Part shown: positions 11,056 to 23,500 of the stretch, piece after piece | How positions within the stretch are numbered: position 1 is the stretch's first letter | How the letters are laid out: every line of letters starts with the position of its first letter | Origin: Mytilus trossulus | Taxonomy: Eukaryota > Mollusca > Bivalvia > Mytilida > Mytilidae | Assembly (NCBI RefSeq): GCF_036588685.1 | Contig: NC_086374.1 | Location: 26,280,886-26,344,885 of the forward strand | Reading direction: 5' to 3' | Length of the DNA stretch: 64,000 bases | Notes under the pieces: generated by a model | The model's database searches: none | Seen by the model: the letters and a program-made list of their open reading frames with translations, nothing else | Told to the model about the DNA's origin: nothing | Made by a program: the position numbers and the translations under genes

Positions 11056-11639
11056 CTAGTCTAATTTTCTAATTAAATTATTTCCCTTTGTTATTTTTTG
11101 CCCCAAGGGCTTATATTTGTAAACACTAATCGCTGTGACGGCATGGGATTATGTAACTAATTTCCACCTTTAATTTACAGTTAAGGCTATCAAAGAACAC
11201 TCGATTCTTGGACCTTCTTTTTCTTGAGGATTTTTTCTTTTAAAAAAAAAGGGGGGAGAGGGGTAAAAAACTGAGAAAAAACTTCCTGTTTTGTAAAACA
11301 AAAAAAACAAAAAAAATTAAGGGGTTAACCGTGGCAAAACAGAGAATAGGCAAATTAAATGCGCAGATTTAAAAAATAATAATAATTAAAAAAAAATGAA
11401 AAAATAGTGCAAAAACTGAATAAGAATAGTAACATATATGGACATGCTGGGATGGATCGGCTATAAAATAGTAAGAATGATCGTCTCTATAATCTTGATC
11501 ATAATGAACAAATATGATTTACAAAATTGAAAACTGCAGATACGAACTGTAATGACCATTCGGACACTCACGTAAACAGTGAAACTGCAATTTATTTATC
11601 ATTGACATGGTTATACATTTATTTATAAATTAACTGTTT

Positions 11640-11865
11640 ACAAATATTTTTTTTAATTTTTGAAATACTCAGGCTTAGATTACCTCAGCTGTATTTGGTA
11701 AAGCTTTTTGGAATTTTGGTCCTCAATGCTCTTCAACATTCATCGCACTTTATTTGGCCTTTTAAACTTTTTTGGATTCGAACGTCACTGATGAGTCTTT
11801 TGTAGACGAAAGCGCGTCTGGCCTATATACAAAATTTAGTCCTGGTATTCTATGATGAGTTTAAT
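11640..11865 (+). repeat. Dispersed repeat family C
   Basis: Carries 'tattccaaaatt'-like sequence, 'cctcaatgctcttcaac', 'gaacgtcactgatgagtc', 'gacgaaagcgcgtctggc' and 'cctggtattctatgatgagt', a repeat I associate with mussel genomes. An inverted relative is at 38560-38740 and partial ones lie at 28960-29165. Confidence 0.75.
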
Positions 11866-13319
11866 TATGTACATGATATTCAGATACTGTAATATCTTAT
11901 AAGGGACATTTACTTTAGTTCTTCTTATCATATTGTTATGTTGATCATATTTCTCAATTTCCACTTTGAGGCTAGTTCCTATAGTTTTTTTTGAAACAAT
12001 ATCAAGTAAATGTCAAAAAGTTTTTAAAAAAAAACATGAAAAAACCCATTCGGACCTATTTCACCGGTCATTCAAAATCCAAGTCATAGAAAACGCTACT
12101 AAAATTCTATCAATATGGGATAATCTTAGTTATTATGTTGCTCATCCAAAAGATACAACACGAAAGGCCTATTGACGTATTTTAAATTCCCGTTCTATGT
12201 TAACTTTCTATCTTATAATCATTCTGAAATAAAAGTCACTGAATATCTAGTGTAAAGCTGTTATTTACCAGTGTCTTCTGTTTCTGAATCGTTAGAATTT
12301 AATGACAATTGCTTGTCTCTTGTTCCATTTGTTACATAGTTTATCAGATACTTAAAAATTTTAAAGCTGACTTTCTGATATTTGATAAAGGTAGATAATT
12401 GGTTCATCTATTAAAGTTATCACCAACTTTTGACCATGTTGGTTCAGTTGTTTTAAAATAATGTTCGCAATTTGCATTTTTTTAAGATAGAGTTATCCCC
12501 CTTAGTACACAACGTTTGATTGTTTTATTTATTCGTGTACCTTAAAAGTATTATTTCAATATACAAATTACAACTTAAACCTTGCATTAAATGCTCAACG
12601 TAAAAAAAAAATTGAGGTGTCTGATGAAGATCGTTTATTTTTGCAACATTGGCGTTCATTTTTAAATCATAATTCAATGTAGAGTAATTAGTGTCGATAG
12701 TTTTCAAGACAAGACATGAATTGGAATGAACTAATTGTATTGACTTGAACAGATTAAATTTCGTCAATACAGATAAGATTTTATCATACACAGTTGAACT
12801 GGAATATAATTACAATATGGATTGTCAGTGCTTTTTTTTAATATTGAATGAACAATTAATTCACGCTGTTTTTTTAGTATCAGGTTAGAAAGAATGAACA
12901 CGGTTTGGTTAGGAGTCAGTCATATCTTTATTTCCTCTATATTATTTTTATATCTCAAAATTTGTTGAGAAGTATAAATACTGTCCTTTGACCCAGGTAG
13001 TCTTTTCTGTGTGGACTGTTTTCTGAATAAAAGATGAAGTTGGGTATCATGACGTCACTTGGGCAACAAAACCCCTAAGTCCAAAAGCGCATCAATAACC
13101 TTAAGGCATTGAGAGATCAACACCACAAAAAGCTGACAGATATATCTTTATGATAATAAGTTCATGCGGTACATCTTCCGGAGCCTAAAAGGTATGAGTT
13201 AATTGAACAGAAACTCTTGAAGGTCTATAATCAACACCAAACTCTCCAAATCACCCCTCAGCAAATATACTCGGGGCCTATTCATGTATTTGTCCCAAAA
13301 AATAACTTAACATTACGAT

Positions 13320-13595
13320 ATGGCGGAGGACTACCACTGGTTCGTATATGTGCTCGGTACAGGCCACACTTTAAAAAATGACGGTAAAATTAGCTTTTAT
13401 ATATATTATATTACCCACTCGCAAAATGGTAAAGGAAAAAACATCCAAGAAAACTTTAAAATTGACGTATATATTTTAAACTGGAAAATTACATGGTACA
13501 ATGATAAAAATCAGACGAAATCAGTGTTCATTATAGTCTCAGGAAGACTGAGCAACACGAACCCTCCAAAAAAAAAGAAACTGAATAAGATCTAA
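13320..13595 (+). CDS. Unassigned small ORF, doubtful
   Basis: 91 codons from ATGGCG to TAA. The product starts MAEDYHWFVYVLGTGHTLK and ends in a basic PPKKKKLNKI tail that could act as a nuclear signal. The first 60 bases are richer in G and C than the surroundings. No family is recognised, no splice-compatible neighbours were found, and ORFs of this length occur by chance in such DNA. A TATA-like GTATAAATA at about 12975 is 340 bp upstream, too far to support it. Confidence 0.2.
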   Translation: MAEDYHWFVYVLGTGHTLKNDGKISFYIYYITHSQNGKGKNIQENFKIDVYILNWKITWYNDKNQTKSVFIIVSGRLSNTNPPKKKKLNKI

Positions 13596-14179
13596 TTATG
13601 ACTGCCCAAGTAACTCGTTGATCCCCACACTGGCTAGTCTACTGGCATTCATAATTATTTCATTCAAATCTGCAAATCTGTCGAGATTGCTTTTTTTGTT
13701 TGTTAAGAATAAACGAAGATGTAGATTTATACGCCAGTTAGACATCACATACGACATATATTAAAAGCAAAACGATATCTAGATGTCAGATTAAAATCGT
13801 AAAAAGACTAAAAATACACAAAGCTGCAGTTTAGATAAATGAATTTTCTAAACGCGGAATTTACTTTAACATATTTACATAATTATGTACAAAATATGAC
13901 AAAGTTTTAGATAATATTGTTGATACATCATTGTTCCTTTGCCAAGTGTCACAACAACTGTCATTTCATACTGAGTCTTTGTTTTTAGCATCATGATTAC
14001 CTGAAAAAAAATATAAAAATATAGGTTAAAAGGAAAGAAAGGGATGCATTAGTGTCACAGCTGAAAATGTGACACTCACAGAAGAAACTAATCACCATTA
14101 TTCCAACAAGAACTGCATTTGGAATACACCTTACGGATGCTACGCACGGTGTTCGGTTGCACCTTTTTTTAAACAGCAG

Positions 14180-14725
14180 ACATAGTTGTAAGTGGCATTG
14201 AACTAGCTGTCAGATAACTGCGAGTACTCTCAGGTCTGTTCATTGTGTCTTTTTGTGTCGGGATGTATAAGTACCCGGCCACGTCCACTTGTATTTTTTG
14301 TCTATCTGATGAGTAAGCCTTTTTCAACTGATTTTTATAGTTCGTTCTTATGTTGTACTGTTATACCACTGTCCCAGGTTAGGGATAGGGTTGGGATCCC
14401 GCTAAATGTTTAACCCTGCCACATTATTTATGTATTTATGTGCCTGTCCCAAGGCATGAGCCTATAATTCAGTGGTTGTCGTTTGTTTATGTGTTATATA
14501 TTTGTTTTTCGTTAATTTTGTTACATAAATAAGGCCGTTAGTTTTCTCGTTTGAATATTGTTTTACACTGTCTTATCGGGGCCTTTTATAGCTAACTATG
14601 CGGTATGGGCTTTGCTCATTGTTGAAGGCCGTACGGTTACCTATAGTTGTTAATGTTTGTGTCATTTTGGTCTTTTGTGGATAGTTGTCTCATTGGCAAT
14701 AATACCACATCTTCTTTTTTATATG
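14180..14725 (+). repeat. Dispersed repeat family B, near full-length copy
   Basis: Runs from 'gaactagctgtcagataact' through 'gtcccaggttagggataggg', 'gtttaaccctgcc' and 'gttttctcgtttgaat' to 'gtctcattggcaataatacc' and 'acatcttc'. An inverted copy is at 61372-61650, a diverged one at 17690-18215 and a fragment at 51600-51770. Non-coding. Confidence 0.85.
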
Positions 14726-15699
14726 TTGATATTGAAATATTCATTAAAAAAATGACAGTTATAAGATGACAGATAATATATTTTTGACAATACAACTTTA
14801 GTTCATCATAATCTTAACTTGTTGACAGTATACATTTCAAGTGTTTGTCATTGCCCAATACTGTCAATTGTTGCTAAAGGCTTATCCTGTAGGATATTGG
14901 GTGGAAAAAGCTGGTACTAAGCTACTTTGTGCTTCAAACGTGAAAATTTGAAAAAATTTCAGACTCCAGTTCGCAAATAAATTAAGGGTCTTTTAGAAAA
15001 TGAGCGCCTTTTTATCTGTACATCACTACATGTACTATCGACAACTGAAATATGTGTCTTTCAGGATGACTTTAATGACAAATAATCCGCGTTCGGATCA
15101 ATGACAGCCACAGCTACTATAAATTTTCTGTTTGCTTAATCTTTAATGTCAATTTCATCCTCAGATTTTGGAATGAAAACAGTTTTAAATTGTTCATTTT
15201 GCTTTAAATCTAAAAGTGATTTATAGTCCTTGAACTGGAATGAGTGTTGTTCTTAAAAAATCAAAGCAGGTAATGGTGTTGTTGACTGATAAATGGCTCA
15301 TATTTTTTTTTAACGATTTACACTTTTTATCTATAACGTGGAATCTGACAGAACTCGGAAAATATTCCACTTGCTGATATGATTTGAATGCGTGTTTCAT
15401 GTGCTAATCCAGGACTTTGAAGCGGGCATCGTTAGCCAACGTTTAAACTGATGCTTGTTCTATGCATTCATCATATATAACCCTTAAATCCACCTCTGTC
15501 TTTTATATACCTCAACATTGGTATGTAATTTGTATATGTTCATTCACAAACAAAACCATTTACACTAGGGATATAATTATCATATATGTTTGCTAAAACT
15601 TTCAATACAAATACTAGGATAGGATTTCATGTTGAGGGATGACTCCAGTTACAGACATTTTTAAAACAATTAACACCAATATAACAATCTTACCACAAG

Positions 15700-15705
15700 T
15701 TTATT
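15700..15705 (-). terminator. Polyadenylation signal AATAAA
   Basis: AATAAA on the minus strand 72 nt after the stop codon at 15778, with GT-rich sequence following (ACTTGTGGTAAGATTGTT). It competes with a possible 3' UTR splice: a strong donor AAAG|GTAAGT starts at 15766, and a matching acceptor TTTTTTTCAG| lies at 14003-14001. Confidence 0.45.
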
Positions 15706-15777
15706 GTTTGTGTATCAAAGGATGTAGTAAGTACTTACGATAGTCATGCTTTATAAGACAACTTACCTTTAGATCAG

Positions 15778-16389
15778 TTAGTTCATATCTATTTTTCTTT
15801 TTTTCAGAATTTGACCGATATCCTTTCCATCTAATAAAAATTTCAAACTATTTTTGACGTTTCTATTGAGCCGTTTGATTCGTTTTTCCTGTCCTCTGAG
15901 CTCATTAAACAGGTACGACATTGTCTGTGCAATCTCTGTCAGCATGGACCTCTCCCAGGACACAACATCCCAGTTATCTGACATCATGTTCAATATCTTG
16001 TCCAGTTTAGAATTGGTCACATCTTTGTCTTTGTCTGTTAAAGTATTATTAACACCAATCACACGAATCTGTTTAATTCCAGGCTTGTCTTTTCCAACAA
16101 AACCATTTGATTGTTTATACTGCAAAGTGTCGTTATATTTTGGTACATTTAGATTTTTGCCATTTGAGTCCATTATTTCGGCATCCTGTTTGTATTCTCT
16201 GTTGAAAGACACTTTTCTCTTTCCAGTTCTTGTCTCTTTCACACCAAGCAGTGTATCTAATTTTAGTAAAGACTTAAATCGTGAAACACTTTCCTCTCCT
16301 TTTCCAACTTGATATTTCTTGTCAGCATTGACGAATGGTTTACAATGACATGACACAATGTAAACAAATAAGACAACAAGAACCTTCAT
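15778..16389 (-). CDS. Secreted lysine-rich, cysteine-free protein with helical C-terminus
   Basis: 203 residues in one exon. Signal peptide MKVLVVLFVYIVSCHC with cleavage expected before Lys17. The mature part has no cysteine and is strongly basic. The first half (17-125) is polar and probably unstructured, with a TGKRK dibasic site and two N-glycosylation sequons (NDT, NNT). From about 128 on (NSKLDKILNMMSDNWDVVSW, then TEIAQTMSYLFNELRGQEKR) the pattern fits an amphipathic helix or coiled coil ending ILKKRK. It could be an extracellular matrix, immune or byssus/shell secretory product, or a precursor processed at dibasic sites; none is established. I recognise no family. The start is fixed by the signal peptide. 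A 152-codon ORF on the other strand is its shadow. Confidence 0.7.
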   Translation of the reverse strand: MKVLVVLFVYIVSCHCKPFVNADKKYQVGKGEESVSRFKSLLKLDTLLGVKETRTGKRKVSFNREYKQDAEIMDSNGKNLNVPKYNDTLQYKQSNGFVGKDKPGIKQIRVIGVNNTLTDKDKDVTNSKLDKILNMMSDNWDVVSWERSMLTEIAQTMSYLFNELRGQEKRIKRLNRNVKNSLKFLLDGKDIGQILKKRKIDMN

Positions 16390-16439
16390 TTTGCAAAAAA
16401 AGTTATATCTTAAAGCTTATCTAGTATTGCATTGTTGTA

Positions 16440-16450
16440 CAATTATAAAC
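16440..16450 (-). promoter_or_regulatory. Possible TATA element
   Basis: The minus strand reads GTTTATAATTG, about 55 bp before the ATG at 16389, which would place transcription start roughly 25 nt before the start codon. A weak motif in AT-rich DNA; a second TTTTATATAAAA lies near 16640. Confidence 0.25.
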
Positions 16451-16459
16451 GATAGCTTT

Positions 16460-19400
16460 ATCGGTACCAAGTGCACGTAATTAAACACGACGTTTAAACG
16501 ATAAACTTGAAATTCTGGTGCTAAATCGCAATACAGCAATGTTAACAGCATAACATTACTGTTATAAATTATGAAGAATAACACTCCATATTCAAAGTAT
16601 CTTAAAAAGTTACTTATACAAGCTTGATTAATCCATTTTATATAAAACAAAAATAAGGAGATGTGGTAGGATTTTCAATGATACCACTATCCGCCAAAGT
16701 TCAAATGAAGTGAATGTAAGCATTCCAATATATAAGAATAAACGAAAACATTTGAATACCAATCGTATCTAACAATCCCAAGGTTGAGCAATGATTTTTG
16801 GAGGTAAAAAAGAGAAAGCATCTGTCATGTAATTTACAATAATTTAAGGTGGAGTCTATTTTTTTGTATAAATTGTGTATATATAAATTGATGGTGATTA
16901 AATGCTAGGTGTTGAAATCGTCTATGATGCCAAGGCCAGTGCAATCACCTATCGTATGGTAAACGGTCAATTATATCTTCAATAATCACAAAAACTTGAG
17001 AATCTATTTGGTTTTAAAGTTTTTCAAACGATATTAGAAATAGCTTTAACATAATAAAGGTATATCAAAAGTTTTTTGTTTAAAAAAGAACAGTTCTTTC
17101 TTCTTCTCAAGTCGTCAATTATAAAGAATTAAAAGATGAAACAATTCGTCATGGCTCGTTAAAGTCGTTTATACCAAACATATGGAGATTTAAATCGGTG
17201 TCTGGTGACGATGATGTACTTTTACCGTGAATACCCAATTTCCTTGTCATTAAATCTATGCAACTTTTTCAGACATGCCCACTTTAATACATCAATTTAT
17301 AACGCCGCATATTGGTGGGATGGGAGTGGGTGGAAGAAGGGTATATATTATATATATTTTTATCGAATGTTGTGAAAGTTTCAGGTGTTCCGGGAGTTGG
17401 AACCCCATTTTCACTTTTGCAGAATCCGCTCCTGCACCTTTTGAGCTTCTTAATTTATGATATCTTAAGCATTTGAAAAAGACGTGCAGAATGACTTTGT
17501 TGAAGACTTTTATTTGAATTATACCAGCTTTGTCTTTGGTATGACAATACGTATTCACTTCAGAACTATGAACACCAAAATATTTCCGTATTCACTTCAG
17601 AACTATGAACAACAAAATATTTCCGTATTTTATTAATGTATACCTTACAACACAACTATTTTCATTTACACGTGTACATTATTGTATTTAGCGGTATGTT
17701 GTCCAAGTTCATGGTTGTCTTTCTGATACTGACGGTTTAGTATCTCACATTGTATCATAGACCACATTCATTCGTTCAGTGCATGTATGTTCACTTATGT
17801 TACATGTCTTTTGGTTATGTTAAACCATTTCTGTTGATATTTTTATAGTGTGTCTTTCTATGTTGTGATCATGTTACACTATTGTTTCAGGGTGAAGGTT
17901 GGTACCTTTTAAAACATTGAAACCCGCTGCATTTATATGCACCACCTGTCCTTGATGTTCAGTGTTTGTTGTTTGTTGATGTGGTTCATTAGTGCTTTGC
18001 GTTTTCTTTTATGTAGATTAGACCGTTGGTTTTCCTGTTTGAATGATTTTATTCTAGGCAGGTTTGGGGCTCTTGATAGCTTGTTGTTTGGTGTGAGCCA
18101 AGGGTCCATGTTGAAGACCGTAATTTGACCTATGATGGTTTACTTTTACAAATTGTGACTTGGATGGAGATCGAGTTGTTTGATTTGGCACTCATACCAC
18201 ATCTTCCGTGTCATATCTATTAACACGTCAACGATATCAAACCAAAAAATCAAAATAAAACATGCAAAAGATATCTGGAAGTCAATATACGGTCTTCATC
18301 GATAGCGTGTGTATGATCAGTCTCATTTTGAACTGATTTAAACGTGAATAGTTATTGTATTGGTTTGATATGGCATATTAGTAAATGGGAAGAACCCTTT
18401 TTGCACTAAGTAATTTTTGGATGGGAAATATATATTCTTAGACTATTTATTTCTGTAAAATTGCATTTAATTTGAAATGTATAGAGTTTTTAATTAACAC
18501 GTTATATCATCAGTAAGTTAATCTTTTATTCAATTGCCTTTATAGAATTGCAATCCTCACATGAAAAGATAAAGATAAAAGATAAAGATCTTACATGCAG
18601 GTGCAAGTACATACGATTATAGTTACGCATCATTTTGTTACTTTTTACAAAAATATAATTTGAAATTATGTTTGATATCATTAGCTCTTGTGAATACAGA
18701 TGCGTAATCAAAATCAAGGTAATGATCTCCATGTTCTTTTATGTTACATAAATCTTCTATCATATCGGATTGCTGAAAATCAGAAAACAATTGTAACAAT
18801 CAATGGTAGATCTTCAATTAGATATTCAAACTTGAGACAGAAAGGCAATTCATTTCTTAGATTTTTTTTCAAGAAAACGAGTATATTTTTTTATTTCTGG
18901 AAACATATCATAAAAACTATTTTCTCATATATTAAATTTTATAATCAGGGACTTTCTTTGCTAGTATTCTCAATTTTATGATTTAATTTCTTATTATATA
19001 GCTTCCCCATACCATATAGTAAGTTAAAACAATGAGTCTGGCATGACAAAATGTGAAACAATTCTGAACAGAAAATTTACGGCCTATTTTATGCTAAAAA
19101 CATGAAAAGAGAAAAACAAAAAGACAGACAGCAATCAAAGACAACGAAAACAACTGAATTATACATGCTTCTAACTTAGAACATGTACAGGGATTAAACA
19201 TGTTTTGGAGCGCTCAACTCTCCCTAACCATGGATAGATGTCAATACTCATATGTCGTCAAAACAGTGACAGATTTTTGACAGAATTGCATAATAAAACT
19301 TTGGAATTATGAAAAGAAATAACACGTATTACCTAATATATAATCTGATAAAATTTTACTTATCAAAACCACTCATGTGTCCAAATTCGATGAAATTAAA

Positions 19401-20040
19401 AACGTAATGTGTCCCCACTTTATCACCTTCATTTGTCATTTCAGGGTCAAATAAACTAATGGTAATGAAGTCAATGAGGACCAGTCATGCCACAGTGCAT
19501 GTTTTATTAAAAAATTAATTATTTTAAATAAATATGTAATATCCTTGACAAACCAAAATCAATCATTTAAATACATTTCAAAAGCAGGCACGTAAGGTAA
19601 ACATATACTTTGTACCTGAGAAATACCTGGTCGGAATTTCTTACCTTTTAATTGCTTTTGATTAATTGATCTTGGATTTTAATACGGAAACAATATCATA
19701 TTGATTCTTCTTTCCTAACTGGATATTTTATCAATGGAGTTAAACGTGTAAGCTTACAGTCTTATGACACTCAGGCGTTGTGTGTAGGGATGAATATCAT
19801 ACCAAATGTGTCCGTTCAAACATGTTGGTTTATATTAGTGGAGTATTATTATCACTCAGGGTTTATGAGACTTGAGATTAATTTGTGAAATAAAAAAATT
19901 GAAAATTCTTAGGGTGGACCGGACAGTTATAATATACGTGGGAGAACTTGAAGAAGTCGTAAAATAACAACAGAGATATTTTACAATCTAATAAAACTTC
20001 AATTTTGTTTGTTTGGCTATTATGGAAATTGATTGATGTC
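16460..20040. other. Intergenic stretch
   Basis: Divergent intergenic region between the secreted-protein gene (minus) and the EF-hand gene (plus). It holds a small direct duplication of 'cgtattcacttcagaactatgaac' around 17550-17620 and a diverged family B repeat at 17690-18215. The rest is AT-rich with no exon-like island that I can support. Confidence 0.55.
17690..18215 (+). repeat. Diverged copy of repeat family B
   Basis: Shares the order of motifs with 14180-14725: 'gaaacccgctgcattt', 'cacctgtccttgatgttcag', 'ggttttcctgtttgaat', 'ttgaagaccgtaatttgacc' and 'ggcactcataccacatcttc', but with many substitutions. Confidence 0.7.
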
Positions 20041-20045
20041 TCGGG

Positions 20046-20053
20046 TATAAAAG
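20046..20053 (+). promoter_or_regulatory. TATA box of the EF-hand gene
   Basis: TATAAAAG in CGGGTATAAAAGTCGAATG. Transcription would start about 25-32 bp downstream, near 20071-20080. That makes the ATG at 20071 unlikely to lie within the mRNA and favours the in-frame ATG at 20116. Confidence 0.6.
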
Positions 20054-20115
20054 TCGAATGACCGACAAAAATGCAGAGATTTACATTTCAGTTATCTATT
20101 GGAGGAAGTCGAATC

Positions 20116-20520
20116 ATGACGACCAAAGACGTAGGAGACAATCCGAAGGGTCTGAAAAAGGCTGATCAGGTCACGAAAGGCGATGTTATAAAACTCGAAG
20201 AAGAGATCATTCCGAAGGCAGATACAAAAACAAAAGGTTCAGAAAAGACTATCGAGGAAAAACAATCTGCCAAAAATATGGAAGAAAAACAACCTGCAAA
20301 AAATATGGAAAAAAAATCCGATGAAAAACCTAAAGGCATTACAAAAGAAGTAGAAGAACAGTTAATGAAAAGTTATAAAAATGTGTCTGATGAATACAAA
20401 AAATTGCTTATTAAGTTTTTCAAAGCTGCTGATACAGAAAAGGTTGGATATTTAACTATTCAAAAGTTTGTTCCCGCTGTGAGAAAGTTAGGTTATTCTG
20501 GAACGGACAGACATTGCGCT
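20116..20520 (+). CDS. Exon 1 of EF-hand gene
   Basis: Encodes the charged extension and EF-hand 1 and ends in phase 0 at GCGCT|GTAAGT. The start at 20116 (ATGACGACC) was chosen because of the TATA box at 20046; an in-frame ATG at 20071 is the alternative. Confidence 0.82.
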
Positions 20521-23500
20521 GTAAGTATATAACAACATTTTTTTTCTCACAAGTGTCGCTGTAAGTACATTTGTCTGTACCGATCTTTACTTTTTTTTAC
20601 TAACAACTGTTGCTGTAAGTATGTACCAATCTTTTTAGCTTTCTAACAAGTATCTGCCATTAATGCCAAAAACTCTCCAAAGATTACAATCATCAAAACA
20701 AAACCATGAAAGTATTATATTGACTCAATGTTACTTCCATGCACGAGACTAATATTTGGGCACACCATGGAAATGATAAAATATCAATTGTATGACAAGG
20801 TTCACGATACAGGCAGGGGATTGAAGTTGTATTTCTAAATCTCATAATTTTAAATCTCGACTTTAACGGAAAATTGAAAGTTTACCCTTGCGATATTAAT
20901 ATGTTACAATAGCGCCAATACATTTATTTTGTGAATACTTGTTTCTTTGAATACAACATGCTTTTGTACCAGTCCTTTATTACTTAACGCGTCAATATCC
21001 TGTAAATATTCATTTAAACGCTTTTGTCTCTATCGACAATATTTTTTTCACTGTTGAACCCATACATATTTCCCTTAATAACACATAGTCAAATGTGGAA
21101 CCTATCATACAGTAGTGCTGCATTTTCTAATTGGAGCTTTGAAAGTACAATTATGACATTACTTTTCATTTTGTTTTGGTATAGCTATTTCTTTGACTTT
21201 ACACCAACACAGATCTAACTTTGTATTTTCGTGAGTCGAGATATTGCATTTTGTTGTTTTGGTGTATTCAAAAGTTATACAATCTAATATTGTTTTGGAG
21301 ATGGTACATCGATATGTGTTTTATTATAGGTTAAACTGTTTGTGACACCTTTGTAGACTAAATTCTCTTTATTTTCAAAACGACAAATGCGTTTATTGAA
21401 TGCGGGGTTTAAACTTCAATGCAAGACTATGTTTTTGACCAATATATATTTATAACTTATTGTTCGCTTAATTCTATAATTACTCTTCAAAATATTACCC
21501 ATTTACCTACGAAGCTTATAAAGAAACTACATTTCAATACAATTTGCCATTGTTTGCCAGTTGGTGGTATTTTTCTATTCAGACACATTTGTTATATTAA
21601 TGTTAAAGGAAACAAGTAACAAAAACATTATGCGGATACAATTCAAAACCGTAATGCTATTGACATATATACATAAGCCATGTTTTAAGAAATATCAATG
21701 CAAATGGTTTTTAAACGCACAAGTGTGTAAAAGTGTCAACATTTACACCAAGGTCCGAATACTTCCATATAGTAAAATATACAGTAACATGCTATTGACT
21801 TAGTACAAAAAACAAAAAAAAAGGATTATTCAATCTATTTTATTTTATTATTTGTTACATAAAATTTATCCAAACCTTAAGGTTTTTCCATTAGTTTTAC
21901 TAATATTCATATGATGGAAATGCTTAAACCCTGTACCTGGTCCATACAGACAATTTTGTGCTTTGTAAAAAGTGCACGGAGAGACATTCGGAACCATAAT
22001 ATTGGCTGTTCAGTCCAGTGACAAATATTTTATGCATATTAGGGACGAGAACAAATCAACAGCAAATCTTTTTCGTAGGTTCTGCAGTGGAGACCGAGCG
22101 TGCTTATATGAAGATTGTGCATCTCGACAGAATAAATGAGAATACGTTGGATTAGGACAAACATGATCGACTGCATGGGCGGAGTAAGGATGTGCATCTT
22201 GACGGCAATTAATCAGGGTGTGCATCTTGACTGCAATTAATCAAGGAGGGTACATACTTATGTATGTTTGATAGCGGCAGACATTTTGCCTTGCAACGAT
22301 GTACCTACAGACCCAACAAAGAGTTGCTCAAGGGGTTTTATAAGGCGCAGATAGTGCTTCCTCTTTCAGAACGGACGTTGCATCCAAAAATTTATACATC
22401 CATCACAGCCAAACCAACGTCCCCTTTTTTGCACGAATTTTATTACCTGGTGATAGAAGTCCAGGGATGACCATATCAATGTTAAAAATATTTGACAGGC
22501 AGTAAATAAAGGACCCACGACATCAATTTGAGATAAGACACATTAACATATGTCATTTAATTGATTTTATCCTTTCATCTTGTTTCTAAGTTCATGTTAT
22601 CGTAGTATCTATTATATTGAATATTTACAAGACTTTTAAATCATAACATTCTAGTGGTCGCCCGATTATTGAAAAAGTTCAATAACATTATTTAACAGTT
22701 TTTGAGTATCTGTGCACATACTTATATATAAAACTACTTGTTCACCTACGTTAACCCTTTTGCCACCTTAATTGAGACACAGTTTAGCACATATTTTTTT
22801 GTGTTAACCGTAAACAGTACGTTCAGAAATATTACATATATCAAAGCGGAATGTTTTTTTTTGTTATTGATTGGAGCCGTAGTGCCCGTGTGCGAATCAC
22901 AGACCTTCCAAGTTCGACAGGAAAAAAAAAGTCGCAACGCACCGTACTGTCATAATTTTCAGTGTTACTTTTTGCAATGTCAGCAAACTGATTAGCACGA
23001 TACTTAATCGTAAATGTGACATACACACAACGGTGTTGATTTTGTACTTGAATTATTTCTTGTTTATGACAGACCTTAAGTTTAAAATTTATTTTAAGTA
23101 TAATTTAAAGGCGTATATATAATATATATTTATTAAGTGTAACAGTGTATCAGTAGATATAACACTCATACATTAAATATCAATATTTACCCGACTATAA
23201 TACAGTTATGATCAGTTATTAGGTTAAAAAGGGATATTGATTGAATGAATACAGCAATAATTTTTCATTGTTTCTATTAATTTTTCTTTTCTTTTTTTTT
23301 TATTAATATTGCTGAACTTTGTTCAATTTATGCATATTTTGATATGAAGTAATTGTTCATTTATTAAACGCCATTGATAGATGTAGGGATCAGGATTTTA
23401 TTTAGTAATATGGGGCCTGTTTATCGAAACTGTCCTAAGATCGGTCCTAAGAATTTCTTAGGACAGAAGTTAGGATAAACTTAGGACCGACTTACGACAC

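Larger units (their letters stand above)
11057..15690. other. Intergenic stretch between two minus-strand genes
   Basis: Low-complexity A- and G-rich DNA around 11230-11420, a family C repeat at 11640-11865, AT-rich sequence to 13000, one unassigned ORF at 13320, and a long family B repeat at 14180-14725. From 14730 to 15690 I see nothing specific. Confidence 0.6.

Noticed and set aside
11966-12175. 69-codon ORF with KCQKVFKKKHEKTHSD
   Set aside because: No complete domain and no supporting splice sites or neighbours; probably chance or an unidentifiable repeat remnant.
15854-16312. 152-codon plus-strand ORF
   Set aside because: Antisense shadow of the secreted-protein gene, which has a signal peptide and plausible start.
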